From NCBI RefSeq assembly GCF_039595395.1, contig NZ_JBCNLP010000006.1:501001-565000 (forward strand): DNA of 64,000 nucleotides. The letters are read 5' to 3'. Below, piece after piece: positions 1 to 9,106 of the stretch (position 1 is the first letter of the stretch; every line of letters begins with the position of its first letter). The stretch comes from Novosphingobium sp. (GTDB taxonomy: Bacteria; Pseudomonadota; Alphaproteobacteria; Sphingomonadales; Sphingomonadaceae). The notes beneath the pieces were generated by a model. That model saw nothing but the letters and a program-made list of their open reading frames with translations. It did not search any database and was not told the DNA's origin. The position numbers were made by a program, and so were the translations under genes.

Positions 1-419
1 TGACGCAGCAGCCAGTAGAGCATCAGATCATGCGGCAGGATCGCAGGCAGCGACAGCGATGGGCTCAGCGCCACACGGTAGCCGCCCGCCGACAGCATCC
101 CCCAGCCGATCAGCGGCATGCCGATCATCGCGGCATAGAGCAGCACATGCGATCCCTTGGCGGCCAGCTGCTGCGGCGCGGGCAGATCGGCAGGCAGCGG
201 CGGCGCTCCGGTGGCGAGGCGGATCACCAGCCGCAGCAGCGCCAGCGCCAGGATGCCGATGCCCAGCGGGCGATGCAGCGCCAGCAGGCGGACATAGGCG
301 GGGCCGGTGGTGGCCACCATGGCCACGCCGATAAACAGCATGGCCAGGATCAGCAGGGCCATGGCCCAGTGGATCACGCGCAGCAGCGGGGCGAAATGGG
401 TGCGGGAAGGGCGACTCAT
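1..419 (-). CDS. Cytochrome b561 family protein (3' end cut by window edge)
   Basis: About 139 N-terminal residues are visible. They begin MSRPSRTHFAPLLRVIHWAM and contain hydrophobic helices with well-spaced histidines (RVIHWA, LALHRPLG, KGSHVLLY), the pattern of the four-helix di-heme cytochrome b561 family. This family passes electrons across the inner membrane, often from quinol. The ATG at 417-419 overlaps the stop of the upstream catalase-like gene by 4 bp (ATGA), so the two are translationally coupled. The pairing suggests that the b561 supplies electrons to the catalase-like peroxidase. The end of the gene lies outside the window. Confidence 0.85.
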   Translation of the reverse strand, partial: MSRPSRTHFAPLLRVIHWAMALLILAMLFIGVAMVATTGPAYVRLLALHRPLGIGILALALLRLVIRLATGAPPLPADLPAPQQLAAKGSHVLLYAAMIGMPLIGWGMLSAGGYRVALSPSLSLPAILPHDLMLYWLLR

Positions 420-1498
420 TTGTGCATGTCCTGACCGATGGCGCTGGGGCCGGGGTGCTCGCCCGCGCGGCGGGTAAAGCTGGTGGAATAGGTCTTGGAT
501 CGCGCGGGCAGCAGCGGATCGTCCGAAATCGCAATGCCGCGCGGCAGGATCGTGGGATCGAAATTGAGATCGCGGCATTGCCCGTTCTCCTCGGGCCTCA
601 CCGCCGAGACGGTCAGCACACCGGCATCGACCACGCGGTGCGCCCCGGTCCATTGCACCGTGGCCTTGTCTGTCACATCGCCCGGATTGGCGACCACCAG
701 TTGCAGATGCCAGCGCGATGGGCCTTTCGCCGTGCGCGCCACCATCTCCTGAAACAGCGCGTCGCGCGGCAGGCTGGCCAGCTTGCTCTTGTCGAGATCG
801 GGGCCGGTGCTTTCAGGCACGATCTGCCAGCGCACGAAACGCGTGGTGCCGGCAACATCGGTAAAGCGGAAGGCGTTGATGCTGTAATAGGTCGCGGTGG
901 CGAAGCTGGCGGGCAGCGGGGCCTTCATGATGTAATCCTGAAAGGCCTTGGTTTCGGGATGTTTGGCCAGATAGGGCTTCATTTTGGTGGGATCGGGCTT
1001 GCCGGTCTTCGGGTCGGGCGTGCTGGCGATCTGCAGCTCCTGAAAGCTCTGCGGATCGGCAACCGGGAAGATCGGGGTGTGATCCATCGCCATGCGCCAT
1101 TCCTGCCCGTCGGGCGCGGTCAGGCTCAGGCCGATGGCGTGGAAGACATTGCGACCGTCGCCCGCCAGCGGATTGCCCCCCGCCAGCGAGAAGCGCCCGA
1201 TCACGGGATAGGTGCCTGGCTGGAACAGGCTGGCGGAGGACAGGGCCGACCCCGCCCCATTGGCCGTAAAGCTGCCCGCAAGGCACAGGCCCTTGGCATG
1301 GGCGCGGCGATAACCGGCATGGGGCCCGCCCGCATTGCTCTCCAGCGCATTGGCGATGTCCCCTCCTGACTGGCGATGCGGACCGATCAGCCCGGCAGCC
1401 CAGGCGAAGGCGCCGGCGATGGCCAGCACGATGGCGCCGATCAGCGCCATCGGGAGCAAGGGGGGCAGCAGGGTTTTTTGTGATGTGGCTTGTGTCAT
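416..1498 (-). CDS. Membrane-anchored catalase-related peroxidase (SrpA-like)
   Basis: This 360-residue protein belongs to the small catalase-related (SrpA-like) family. An N-terminal membrane anchor or signal lies at about residues 15-37. The catalase-type RRAHAKG motif, with the probable distal heme histidine near residue 67, and the GRNVFHAIGLSL stretch follow. The family is heme-binding and normally acts as a periplasmic peroxidase. I chose the ATG at 1498 because GGAG sits 8 nt upstream; an ATG 27 bp further upstream lacks a ribosome site. The gene ends in the ATGA overlap with the b561 gene. Its real peroxidase substrate cannot be read from sequence. Confidence 0.85.
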   Translation of the reverse strand: MTQATSQKTLLPPLLPMALIGAIVLAIAGAFAWAAGLIGPHRQSGGDIANALESNAGGPHAGYRRAHAKGLCLAGSFTANGAGSALSSASLFQPGTYPVIGRFSLAGGNPLAGDGRNVFHAIGLSLTAPDGQEWRMAMDHTPIFPVADPQSFQELQIASTPDPKTGKPDPTKMKPYLAKHPETKAFQDYIMKAPLPASFATATYYSINAFRFTDVAGTTRFVRWQIVPESTGPDLDKSKLASLPRDALFQEMVARTAKGPSRWHLQLVVANPGDVTDKATVQWTGAHRVVDAGVLTVSAVRPEENGQCRDLNFDPTILPRGIAISDDPLLPARSKTYSTSFTRRAGEHPGPSAIGQDMHK

Positions 1499-1631
1499 AT
1501 CGGCTCCAATCGGTCCGTCACGCATGCACCTTGGGGATCAACTCGACCCGATGGTCGCGACAGGAACAGCTCGTCATGTATCGGTTCGCTGCGGGGCGGC
1601 AGAAAGTTGCGTTGGTGATCCATGCCATGGC

Positions 1632-2828
1632 CTATGGCGCGGCCATCGCTGGACGGCGGTGCCGAGAGAGGGCGAAAGCCATCAGGACCAGCGCAGCGGC
1701 GAGAGCCAGCACCGTACCGGTGGCAAAAGCCGCACCCAGCCCGACATGGTCGACCCATTGCCCGCCGATCAGTGCGCCGGCAGCCACGGCCAGCTGGAAG
1801 ACGGTCACCATCAGCGCCGATCCGCTTTCGAACCGCTCGGGCGCGGCCTGGTGAATCCATATCTGCACGCAGACCGGCAGGGCACCGAAGGCCGCGCCCC
1901 AGCTCACCATGCCCAGCACGACAGCCCAGTCATGGCGGGCGCCAAGCCCGACCAGTGCGATCGAGCCTGCCACGGTAAGAGCGACAGCGATGAAACCGGG
2001 CAGAAGCCGCGTTGAAGCCAGCCGCTCGCCCGCCCAGGTACCCAGAACGCCGGCGATGCCGTAGGCGGCCAGCAGGGCGGTGAGGGACGCTCCACCTTTC
2101 CAGCCCGCCGTGGCGAGCAGCGGCTCGAAATAGGTGTAGGCCGCGAAATGCGCCGCCGCGATCAGCGCCGAGGCGGCATAGCCGGTCCGGGCGGCGGGCA
2201 GCGCCAGCAAGGCCAGAAGATCGGCGAAGGACGCCGAACCTTCACCGCGCAGTTTGGGGAGGAGCACGGCCTGCGCGAGCAGGACCAGAACGCCGAGCCC
2301 GGCGGCGGCGGAGAAGGCCTCGCGCCATCCGGCCATCTCGCCCACCATGGTTCCAAGCGGCACGCCCGCGACTGTCCCGACGGAGATCCCTCCCAGGATC
2401 AGCGCCACCGCACGGTGCCCCTTGTCCGCTTCGACCAGCCTGCGCCCGACCGCTGCGGAGAAGGCCCAGAATCCTCCCAGCGCGAGACCGAGCATCACAC
2501 GCCCCAGCAGAACCGTGCCAAGGTCGGTGGCGAACGCCACGGTCAGATCGGCCAGGACGATGAGGCCGGTCAGCACCAGCAGCAACCACCGCCGGTCCAG
2601 CCGCCCGACGCTGAGGATCAGCGCCGGAGCAGCCAGCGCCGCGACCATGCCGGGGATGGTGACCATCAACCCGGCGTGCCCGGTCGAGACACTCAGGTCT
2701 TTCGCCATGGCCCCTAGCAGGCCGATCGGCAGAAACTCGCTGGTGACCATGACGAAGGTGCCGATGGCGATCGCCATCACCGCCAGCCAGCCACGATTGG
2801 GATGTGTGTGGGGGAGGGGAGTCGCCAT
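1632..2828 (-). CDS. MFS efflux transporter (DHA1 / AraJ-like)
   Basis: The product has about 398 residues and roughly 12 hydrophobic segments. It carries the MFS loop signature in the form LSVGRLDRRWLL after TM2 and a LGRVMLGLALGGFWAF stretch typical of the drug/arabinose-efflux DHA1 group. It probably exports small organic molecules by proton antiport. The ATG at 2828 (MATPLPHTHP) is preferred; AGAAGG lies about 11 nt upstream, and the longer reading frame starts with TTG. It is the last gene of the operon that begins with the epoxide hydrolase at 6744, so it may pump out the compound or product handled by that operon. Confidence 0.85.
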   Translation of the reverse strand: MATPLPHTHPNRGWLAVMAIAIGTFVMVTSEFLPIGLLGAMAKDLSVSTGHAGLMVTIPGMVAALAAPALILSVGRLDRRWLLLVLTGLIVLADLTVAFATDLGTVLLGRVMLGLALGGFWAFSAAVGRRLVEADKGHRAVALILGGISVGTVAGVPLGTMVGEMAGWREAFSAAAGLGVLVLLAQAVLLPKLRGEGSASFADLLALLALPAARTGYAASALIAAAHFAAYTYFEPLLATAGWKGGASLTALLAAYGIAGVLGTWAGERLASTRLLPGFIAVALTVAGSIALVGLGARHDWAVVLGMVSWGAAFGALPVCVQIWIHQAAPERFESGSALMVTVFQLAVAAGALIGGQWVDHVGLGAAFATGTVLALAAALVLMAFALSRHRRPAMAAP

Positions 2829-2851
2829 GGTGAAGCGCCCTTCTGAAGGTT

Positions 2852-3859
2852 TCAAGGCGAAGTCAGCAGAACCACACCGGCTTTGCCGGGACGCTCGACA
2901 TGGGCGGCGGCCTGCCGCGCGTCGGCCAGGTCGTAGCGTGCCGCCACGGGAAACAGCGAGGGGTGATCCGCCGCCAGTTGCAGGGCGAGTTCGAGATCCT
3001 CGATCCGCTGTGCCTTGGGCAGGGAGGCCCAGCTACCCACGGTGACCCCGAAGATGGTGATGTTGCGGGTAGAGAAGAACAGGGCGGGCACCGCAATGGG
3101 CTCACCGCTGAGGTCGCCATAGGAAATCAGCGAGCCGCCCGAGGCCAGCAAGGTCACCATCTGACTGGCCAGATCACCGCCCACCGGGTCCAGCACGGCC
3201 TTGATGGGACGGTTTGCAGCCACTGCGGTCAGTCGCTCCTGCCAGCCTTCGCTCTGCGTGGAGATCACCGGCAGGCCGGGGACCAGGGCGGAAAGCTCGG
3301 CGGCGCCGCTGTCGCTGCGTACCACGCCGATGGCGTCGATGCCCATGCGTCCGAGCGTCGCGATCACCAGCTTGGCCACGGCGGATCCGGCGGCCGTGAG
3401 GACCACGACATCGTTGCCAGGCTGGACCCCGGCGCGGATCACGGCGCGGCGCAACAGGGCGGTGGTCAGCGGATTGACGTGAAGCTGGGCGGCGATCTCA
3501 TCGCTGATGGTATCGGGGATCGCCGTTACGAAATCGGCGGAGACCAGCGCATGCTCGCTCCACGCCGCGCGGCCGGGGAAAAAGGCGACGCGGGTGCCGG
3601 GGGCCAGATCGACGCCTTCACCTGCCTCTTCGATCAGGCCGAAGCCCTCGAAGCCCACCCGGTTGCCGCCCTCAGGCACGGAAAGATCGCCGCCGCTGCG
3701 ATAGCGCCCGGCGATGCCCAGCAGATCGCCGTAATGCACAGGGCGTTGCGTAACGCGGACCAGCACCTCGCCGGGAGCGGGGCGGGCGGGGTCCTCGACA
3801 TCGACGGTTTCGAGGACCTCGGCGGGGTCGCCATGACGGCGATAGAGAACGGAGCGCAT
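2852..3859 (-). CDS. Zinc-independent MDR oxidoreductase (quinone / enoyl reductase-like)
   Basis: This 335-residue medium-chain dehydrogenase/reductase has a GroES-like N-terminal half (PGEVLVRVTQRPVHYGDLLG) and a Rossmann half (VVVLTAAGSAVAKLVIATLGR). The zinc-ligand cysteines of alcohol dehydrogenases are absent, so it fits the quinone oxidoreductase / 2-enoyl reductase branch. NADPH-dependent reduction of quinones or alpha,beta-unsaturated carbonyls is the likely activity. It sits 12 bp after pirin and 24 bp before the MFS gene in one operon. The operon also has an SDR and an epoxide hydrolase, which points to electrophile detoxification. The exact substrate is unknown. Confidence 0.85.
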   Translation of the reverse strand: MRSVLYRRHGDPAEVLETVDVEDPARPAPGEVLVRVTQRPVHYGDLLGIAGRYRSGGDLSVPEGGNRVGFEGFGLIEEAGEGVDLAPGTRVAFFPGRAAWSEHALVSADFVTAIPDTISDEIAAQLHVNPLTTALLRRAVIRAGVQPGNDVVVLTAAGSAVAKLVIATLGRMGIDAIGVVRSDSGAAELSALVPGLPVISTQSEGWQERLTAVAANRPIKAVLDPVGGDLASQMVTLLASGGSLISYGDLSGEPIAVPALFFSTRNITIFGVTVGSWASLPKAQRIEDLELALQLAADHPSLFPVAARYDLADARQAAAHVERPGKAGVVLLTSP

Positions 3860-3871
3860 CGGATGTGCCTT

Positions 3872-4567
3872 TCAATACAGCGTCACAAGGACGACCTGGG
3901 TGTCCTCGATCGCGGTGATGGTGAGCTGGGTTTCATGATGGATGGCGGCGCCATCGCGGGGCATCAGTTCCACGCCATTGACGAGGATCTTGCCCGTGGT
4001 GGGAACCAGATAGGCCTGTGGACGGAATGCCAGATCATGCGTGATGATCTCGCCCGCGTGCATCGTCGCGCCCAGGACGTCGGCCTCGGCATTGATGGAG
4101 AGCGCATCGGCCCGCGACGTGCCACTGGCGAGCGTGACGAAACGCCCGCTCCGGTCCGCCTGGGGAAAGGCGCGATTGGCCCAGCGCGGCGCGCCGCCGG
4201 GCGCGCGGGCGGCTAGCCATATCTGGAACAGCCGGGTGGTGGAGGGTTCGGCGTTGTATTCGGAGTGGCGGATGCCGGTGCCCGCACTCATCACCTGAAC
4301 GTCGCCCGCTTCCGTGCGGCCCTTGTTGCCAAGGCTGTCCTCGTGGGTGATCGCGCCTTCGCGCACGAAGGTGACGATCTCGATGTTCTTGTGTGGATGA
4401 AGGGGGAAGCCGCTGTGCGGAGCGATGCTGTCGTCGTTCCACACCTTCAAGGCGCCGATGGGGGCGTGTTCGGGCTTGCCGACCCCCGCGAAGGCGAAAT
4501 GGTGGCGGGCCAGAAGCCAGCCATGAGCGCCACCATCCAACGTGGCAAAGGGACGATGCTCGATCAT
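3872..4567 (-). CDS. Pirin family protein (YhhW-like)
   Basis: This 231-residue bicupin shows the pirin metal-binding pattern: HPHKNIEIVTFVREG in the N-terminal cupin, followed by HEDSLGN and a later MSAGTGIRHSEYN. Relatives such as E. coli YhhW bind a metal and have quercetin 2,3-dioxygenase activity in vitro; others act as redox sensors. GAAGGA about 8 nt before the ATG supports the start. It lies between the SDR and the MDR oxidoreductase in an operon of redox enzymes, consistent with a role in handling quinones or flavonoid-like aromatics. Confidence 0.9.
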   Translation of the reverse strand: MIEHRPFATLDGGAHGWLLARHHFAFAGVGKPEHAPIGALKVWNDDSIAPHSGFPLHPHKNIEIVTFVREGAITHEDSLGNKGRTEAGDVQVMSAGTGIRHSEYNAEPSTTRLFQIWLAARAPGGAPRWANRAFPQADRSGRFVTLASGTSRADALSINAEADVLGATMHAGEIITHDLAFRPQAYLVPTTGKILVNGVELMPRDGAAIHHETQLTITAIEDTQVVLVTLY

Positions 4568-4679
4568 GTGAACTTCCTTCGAAATCTCGGAAAAGAGGGC
4601 GCCCGGTTGGCGGTTGGGGGGGACGGGAACCGGGCGCCCAGTCGGGTCAGGCTATCGGGATCATGAGGTCTTGCTGCGT

Positions 4680-5435
4680 TTAGACCTGAGCCTGACCGCC
4701 ATCCGCGAACAGTTCGGCACCGTTCACGAAGCTGGCATCGTCCGAAGCGAGGAACAGCACGGCCTTGCCGATCTCCTCGGCCTCGCCCACGCGGCCCAGC
4801 GGGATGCGCGAGGCGAGGTAGTCGAGCAGGCCCTGCTGCGCCTGTGGATCGTCACCGGCCAGCTCGACCAGACCGGGGGTGCGGGTGGCGCCGGGGCTGA
4901 CGACGTTCACACGGATGCCGGTCTCCTTGAGATCCAGCGCCCAACTGCGCGCCAGATTGCGCACGGCGGCCTTGGAGGCGGAATAGATGCTGAAGGCGGC
5001 GGTGCCCTCGGTGCCGGCCGTCGAACCGGTCAGGATGATCGAGCCGCCCTGGCCCATCAGCGGCAACGCCTTCTGCACGGTGAAGACTACGGCCTTCACA
5101 TTCCGGTCGAAGGTGTCGTCGACCTGCTCCTCGGTGATCTGACCCAAGGGCAGCATGGTGCCGCCGCCCGCATTGGTGAAGAGCACATCGATGCGCCCGG
5201 CCTGCGCCTTGACCTGCTCATAGAGGCTGTCGAGATCGGCCATGCTGGAGCTGTCGGCCTGAATGCCGGTGACGTCGCCACCGATTTCGGCGACCGCCTT
5301 GTCGAGCACATCGCGGCGGCGGCCGGTGATGAACACCTTGGCGCCCTGCGCCACGAAGATCTTGGCAGTGGCGAGGCCGATGCCCGAAGTGGCACCGGTG
5401 ATGACGGCAACCTTGCCGCTGAGACGATTGGACAT
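4680..5435 (-). CDS. Short-chain dehydrogenase/reductase (SDR)
   Basis: This is a classical SDR of 251 residues. The cofactor motif GATSGIG is at 14-20, NAG at about 88-90, the catalytic serine near 138 (LTGSTAG), and YSASK gives Tyr151 and Lys155. It should reduce a ketone or oxidise an alcohol with NAD(P). The reading frame extends further upstream, but the ATG at 5435 follows AAGGAG at proper spacing and starts the conserved fold, so I use it. It begins 28 bp after the epoxide hydrolase stop. It could oxidise the diol made by that enzyme; this is inference. Confidence 0.9.
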   Translation of the reverse strand: MSNRLSGKVAVITGATSGIGLATAKIFVAQGAKVFITGRRRDVLDKAVAEIGGDVTGIQADSSSMADLDSLYEQVKAQAGRIDVLFTNAGGGTMLPLGQITEEQVDDTFDRNVKAVVFTVQKALPLMGQGGSIILTGSTAGTEGTAAFSIYSASKAAVRNLARSWALDLKETGIRVNVVSPGATRTPGLVELAGDDPQAQQGLLDYLASRIPLGRVGEAEEIGKAVLFLASDDASFVNGAELFADGGQAQV

Positions 5436-5463
5436 GAGACTTCTCCTTGAGGGGATAGAGGGA

Positions 5464-6744
5464 TCAGTTGCGGATGGTGCGGAAAGCCTTGCGCAGTTCC
5501 TCGGAGAAGAGCTGCGGCTGTTCGAAGGCAGCGAAATGGCCGCCGCGATCAACCTCGTTCCAGTAGAAGAGGTTGGGCCAATGGGCCTGGGCCCAGGCCT
5601 TGGGCGCGCGGTAGATTTCATGCGGGAAGATGGTGGCGCTCATGGGCAGTTCGATACGCCCGGCGTCGAAGCCGCCGCCGTTTCGGGCGTTTTCCCAATA
5701 GATCCGGGCCGAGGACGCGGCGGTGTCGGTGAACCAGTAGAGCGAGATGTTGTCGAGCATGTGCCCGATGCTCAGCGCGTCTTCGGGATTGCCGTGATTG
5801 TCGGTCCAGGCCTGGAATTTCTCATAGATCCATGTCGCCTGACCCACCGGCGAGTCCGCAAGGCCATAGGCAACCGTCTGGGGCCGCGTTGCCTGTTCGA
5901 CGAAATAGCCGATGAGATCGCTGCCGAAGCGCCCGGCGGCCTCAATGGCGGCCTTTTCCTCGGGCGTGGGGTTGTCGGGCAGCTTGGCGGGGAAGACCAG
6001 CGGCCAGTTGACATGTGCGGCCACCAGCCCCTCGGGCCGCACATGGCCCAGCGCATGGGTGACGCCCGAGCCCCAGTCGCCACCCTGAGCCACCCATTTG
6101 GTGTAGCCCAGACGCTTCATCAGAACGCCCCAGGCCTGCGCGGTGCGCACCACGTTCCAGCCGGTGCCGGTCGGCTTGTCGGAGAAGCCGAAGCCGGGCT
6201 GCGAAGGGATCACCACATGGAAGGCGTCCTCCGCCTTACCGCCATGGGCTTCTGGGTCGGTCAGCGGGCCGATGACATCGAGGAACTCGACGAAGGAGCC
6301 CGGCCAGCCGTGGGTCAGGATGATCGGCAGGGCGTTGGCATGCTTGGAGCGGATGTGCAGGAAATGGATGCCAAGGCCGTCGATCTCGGTGCGGAACTGA
6401 GGAATGGCATTGATCCGGCGCTCGAAGGCCCGCCAGTCGTAATGGTCGCGCCAATAGGCGATCAGTGCCTGCGTCTTGGCCAGCGGCACGCCCTGCGACC
6501 AGTCGGAGCCGGTCTCATGTTCGGGCAGGCGGGTCATGCTCAGGCGCAGCTTGAGATCGTCGATCGCCACCTGCGGCACATTGACGCGGAAAGGTGTGAT
6601 CGCATCGCTGGCGGCGGGCAGCGCCAGACCCTGTGCGCTGACCTGGGTGGCGATCAGGCCACCGGCTGCGCTGGCCAGGGCGGCGAGCGGGGCCGAAGCG
6701 CCAAGCGCGGCGCGGCGGGAGAGGGGGGCGGGGGTTTCGATCAT
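5464..6744 (-). CDS. Secreted epoxide hydrolase (EHN-type), copy 1
   Basis: This protein of about 426 residues has an N-terminal Tat-like signal (LSRRAALG followed by a hydrophobic stretch), an epoxide-hydrolase N-terminal domain (PFRVNVPQVAIDDLKLRL) and an alpha/beta hydrolase domain. The oxyanion motif HGWPGS is at about 145-150, the nucleophile Asp223 lies in QGGDWGSG, and the base His403 in GGHFAAF. It should open epoxides to diols. An in-frame ATG 45 bp upstream (6789) lacks a ribosome site; the ATG at 6744 places the twin arginines normally, though its own site is weak. It heads the operon running to 1632, and a regulatory box lies about 130 bp upstream. Confidence 0.88.
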   Translation of the reverse strand: MIETPAPLSRRAALGASAPLAALASAAGGLIATQVSAQGLALPAASDAITPFRVNVPQVAIDDLKLRLSMTRLPEHETGSDWSQGVPLAKTQALIAYWRDHYDWRAFERRINAIPQFRTEIDGLGIHFLHIRSKHANALPIILTHGWPGSFVEFLDVIGPLTDPEAHGGKAEDAFHVVIPSQPGFGFSDKPTGTGWNVVRTAQAWGVLMKRLGYTKWVAQGGDWGSGVTHALGHVRPEGLVAAHVNWPLVFPAKLPDNPTPEEKAAIEAAGRFGSDLIGYFVEQATRPQTVAYGLADSPVGQATWIYEKFQAWTDNHGNPEDALSIGHMLDNISLYWFTDTAASSARIYWENARNGGGFDAGRIELPMSATIFPHEIYRAPKAWAQAHWPNLFYWNEVDRGGHFAAFEQPQLFSEELRKAFRTIRN

Positions 6745-6867
6745 GGAGGTGATCCCATTGCTGAGGTGAACGCCCGTCGCGTTCGGCATGTGAATGGATT
6801 TACGGCATGGCGGCGGGCTGGGGGATCAGACGCAGGGGTGAGGCAGCGACATCTAGGTTTCGGCTGG

Positions 6868-6883
6868 TCATACCCGCGTATGA
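6868..6883. promoter_or_regulatory. Regulon box A (perfect TCATAC-N4-GTATGA)
   Basis: A perfect 6-4-6 inverted repeat with spacer CCGC. It lies about 130 bp before the epoxide hydrolase that heads the 1632-6744 operon. Its two half-sites are exactly complementary, making it the best copy of the box shared by about ten promoters here. The surrounding gap 6745-7119 holds no other gene that I can support. Confidence 0.7.
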
Positions 6884-7119
6884 TCATGTGGGTGGTTCAA
6901 GGCTTCGGTCGCAACGCTGGCGGTGCATCGTTCGGTGCGATGCCCCTGAGATGGGAGGAGAAAAGGATGCCGATAAGTGCCCGTCTCAGCTATTCTCAAT
7001 TCACCGTTGTGGACGCCGGAACCATGTGAGCATGACGAAGCAAAACGATCGCAACAGCCGTCAGAGGCTGTGCGATCGCGGGATCATGCTTGCGATCTCG
7101 ATTGGATTTGCCAGCGCGG

Positions 7120-8031
7120 TCAAGCGCCCGGTCGGATGGTGCTGGCGAAAATCTCGATGGCCCAATCGGCAAATGCACGCAGCTTCGCGCTCTGTGCGCG
7201 GCCAGCCGGATAGACGAGATGGAGCGGGAAAGGCCTTGGCTGAAGCGCCGGAAAAATCTCGACGAGCCTTCCATCGGCAAGATAGGGGCGGGCCACGAAC
7301 TCGAATGTCTGACCGATTCCGAGCCCCGAAAGCAGGGCGGTCATATGCGCGGTGCTCTCGTTGACGGCGACATTCAGTCGCGGATGCAGCTCGTGAGATT
7401 GTCCACCCTCGTTGAAGCGAAGCGGGAAGTTGGTGCCTGTCGAGGCGGAAAAGTATCGCAGAGCCCGGTGTTCTGCGAGAAGGTCGGCGATCGTCACGGG
7501 CAGTCCATATCGCTCTACATAGGCCGGGGCAGCACAGGTCACGAAAGCCAGCTCGCCCAGCTTGCGGGCGATCAGCGAGGAATCGCTCAACACGCCACCG
7601 CGAATGGCGCAATCGACACCGTCACCGATGAGGTCGACGGAACGGTCGCTCACGCCCAGGACAAGCTCGATGTCGGGAAAGCGGCAGACAAAGTCGGAAA
7701 GCCTGGGGATCAGCACCAGATTGGCCAGAGACGACCCGATATCGACCCGCAGACGGCCGGTCGGCCTCGCGGATGGCCCTCTCGCGGCCGTGTCCATGTC
7801 GTCCAGGTCGCGGAGAAGCCGGATGGCGTCGCGATAGTAGTCCTGGCCTTCCGGCGTGATCGTCGCGGCTCTGGTGCTGCGCGCAATCAGATGTACGCCC
7901 AGATGGGCTTCCAGGTCCTGCAGCAGCTTGCTCACCGTCGAGCGCGGCACGTTGAGCGATGCCGCCGCCTTTGCCAGCGAACCACTTTCCACGATCCGGG
8001 TGAAGACCCGCAGGGCAGCGATCTGATCCAA
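7120..8031 (-). CDS. LysR-family transcriptional regulator
   Basis: This 303-residue protein has a winged helix-turn-helix at about residues 4-62 (AALRVFTRIVESGSLAKAAA, then PRSTVSKLLQDLE) and a periplasmic-binding-like effector domain after about residue 90. It resembles the CrgA/AaeR-like group that often regulates neighbouring oxidoreductase genes. It follows the ABM gene by 84 bp on the same strand, so it may be the last gene of the operon starting near 10.7 kb or have its own promoter in that gap. The effector is unknown. Confidence 0.9.
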   Translation of the reverse strand: MDQIAALRVFTRIVESGSLAKAAASLNVPRSTVSKLLQDLEAHLGVHLIARSTRAATITPEGQDYYRDAIRLLRDLDDMDTAARGPSARPTGRLRVDIGSSLANLVLIPRLSDFVCRFPDIELVLGVSDRSVDLIGDGVDCAIRGGVLSDSSLIARKLGELAFVTCAAPAYVERYGLPVTIADLLAEHRALRYFSASTGTNFPLRFNEGGQSHELHPRLNVAVNESTAHMTALLSGLGIGQTFEFVARPYLADGRLVEIFPALQPRPFPLHLVYPAGRAQSAKLRAFADWAIEIFASTIRPGA

Positions 8032-8115
8032 ATTTCTCTCCCGATCGGAGCAGCCCGCGCGTGGGCTGCTCCGCTGGACTTGCCCGTCCGAAGGATAGCC
8101 GGACAGGCAAGCTGC

Positions 8116-8472
8116 TTATGCGGTGACCTTGTCGCGGGGGTCGTCGATATGCATCCGCGCCGTGTCGTAGCGCACGCCTTCGCGGTGAAGGATGCGGACG
8201 TTCTGGACGACGGTCGCCAGGGCAGCGAGGAAGGTGTCGGCGTTTTCGTGGGCCTCATAGGCATCGAAATCGGCCCAACCTTCGGTCAGATGGAAGGTGT
8301 TGGGGTCGATCAGGTCCTGCGCGAAGGCGTAGTAAATGCAGCCGGGCATCTTGCGGGTCGCCGTCATTTCCGGGATCACCGCGTTGATGAACGTCTGCCG
8401 GTCCTCGGGATGAACGCGGTAATATGCGCTTACGGTCACTTCCGTGGGCAGGTTCTTGTCATGGTCAGCCAT
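8116..8472 (-). CDS. Antibiotic biosynthesis monooxygenase (ABM / YgiN-like) domain protein
   Basis: This 118-residue single-domain protein has the ferredoxin-like ABM fold pattern: VTVSAYYRVHPEDRQTFINA, PGCIYYAFAQD, FHLTEGWADFDAYEAH. Relatives include quinol monooxygenase YgiN and ActVA-type cofactor-free oxygenases that convert hydroquinones to quinones. Its ATG lies one base after the stop of the VOC gene, so it is co-translated with VOC and epoxide hydrolase 2. The operon thus combines epoxide opening with enzymes for ring or quinone products. Substrate not determinable. Confidence 0.87.
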   Translation of the reverse strand: MADHDKNLPTEVTVSAYYRVHPEDRQTFINAVIPEMTATRKMPGCIYYAFAQDLIDPNTFHLTEGWADFDAYEAHENADTFLAALATVVQNVRILHREGVRYDTARMHIDDPRDKVTA

Positions 8473-8473
8473 C

Positions 8474-9106
8474 TTATCTTCCCTTTCTTTGGATGGTCGT
8501 CGTCGCGGGGATCTGGGAGGCTGGAGGGAAGACCAGCTCCATCTGCGACCCCCAAGGCGTCAGGAAATAGAACCACCGGCTGCCGTCGGGCAGCGCGATG
8601 GGATCGTTCAGGATCGTGAGGCCACGGGCCTTGAGGACCGCGATGCTGCGGTCGATATCCTGCGCTTTCAGCGCGATATGCGTCGCCCCGGCATCGTCCT
8701 GATGCGGGTGGTCGTGCGAGCCTTCCGGCGTATCGTACTCGAAAAGCTCGATCTTCGCGCCGCCGGGTATGGCGATCATCACCAGCCGCGCCAGCCGTGC
8801 CGAAGCATGCCAGCGGAAGCGCCGCTTCCACTCCGCACCGGCCTCTGCCGGACGGATGTCGGAGACGACCGTGGCACCCAGCAGCTCGCGATAGAAGGCG
8901 ATCGCCGCCTCGGCATCGGGAACATTGATGCCGACATGGTCGATGCCGGAGGTCTGCAGTTGCGTGGGCGGTACGGGCTCGGCCGAGACGGCCTGATGGC
9001 CGGGCAGGGTCATGGCTGCGGCAGCGATCAGAGCGCTTCCCCTTCTGCGGCGCAGGACATGCCTGGACGGGGCCGAAGGACGGCGAGAGACCGGCTGGGT
9101 CGTCAC
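8474..9106 (-). CDS. Exported VOC (glyoxalase/dioxygenase-fold) protein
   Basis: The product has about 210 residues. A basic N-terminus (RHVLRRRRG) and a hydrophobic stretch ending near AVSA suggest export. One VOC domain follows, starting at GIDHVGINVPDAEAAIAFYREL and containing HIALKAQDIDRSIAVL and a terminal MELVFPP; the paired metal-ligand positions His and Glu are present. I place the start at the GTG at 9106, whose GTGA overlaps the stop of the epoxide hydrolase gene. An apparent longer frame upstream lies inside the hydrolase and is not needed. Function could be lyase, dioxygenase or resistance binding. Confidence 0.8.
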   Translation of the reverse strand: MTTQPVSRRPSAPSRHVLRRRRGSALIAAAAMTLPGHQAVSAEPVPPTQLQTSGIDHVGINVPDAEAAIAFYRELLGATVVSDIRPAEAGAEWKRRFRWHASARLARLVMIAIPGGAKIELFEYDTPEGSHDHPHQDDAGATHIALKAQDIDRSIAVLKARGLTILNDPIALPDGSRWFYFLTPWGSQMELVFPPASQIPATTTIQRKGR

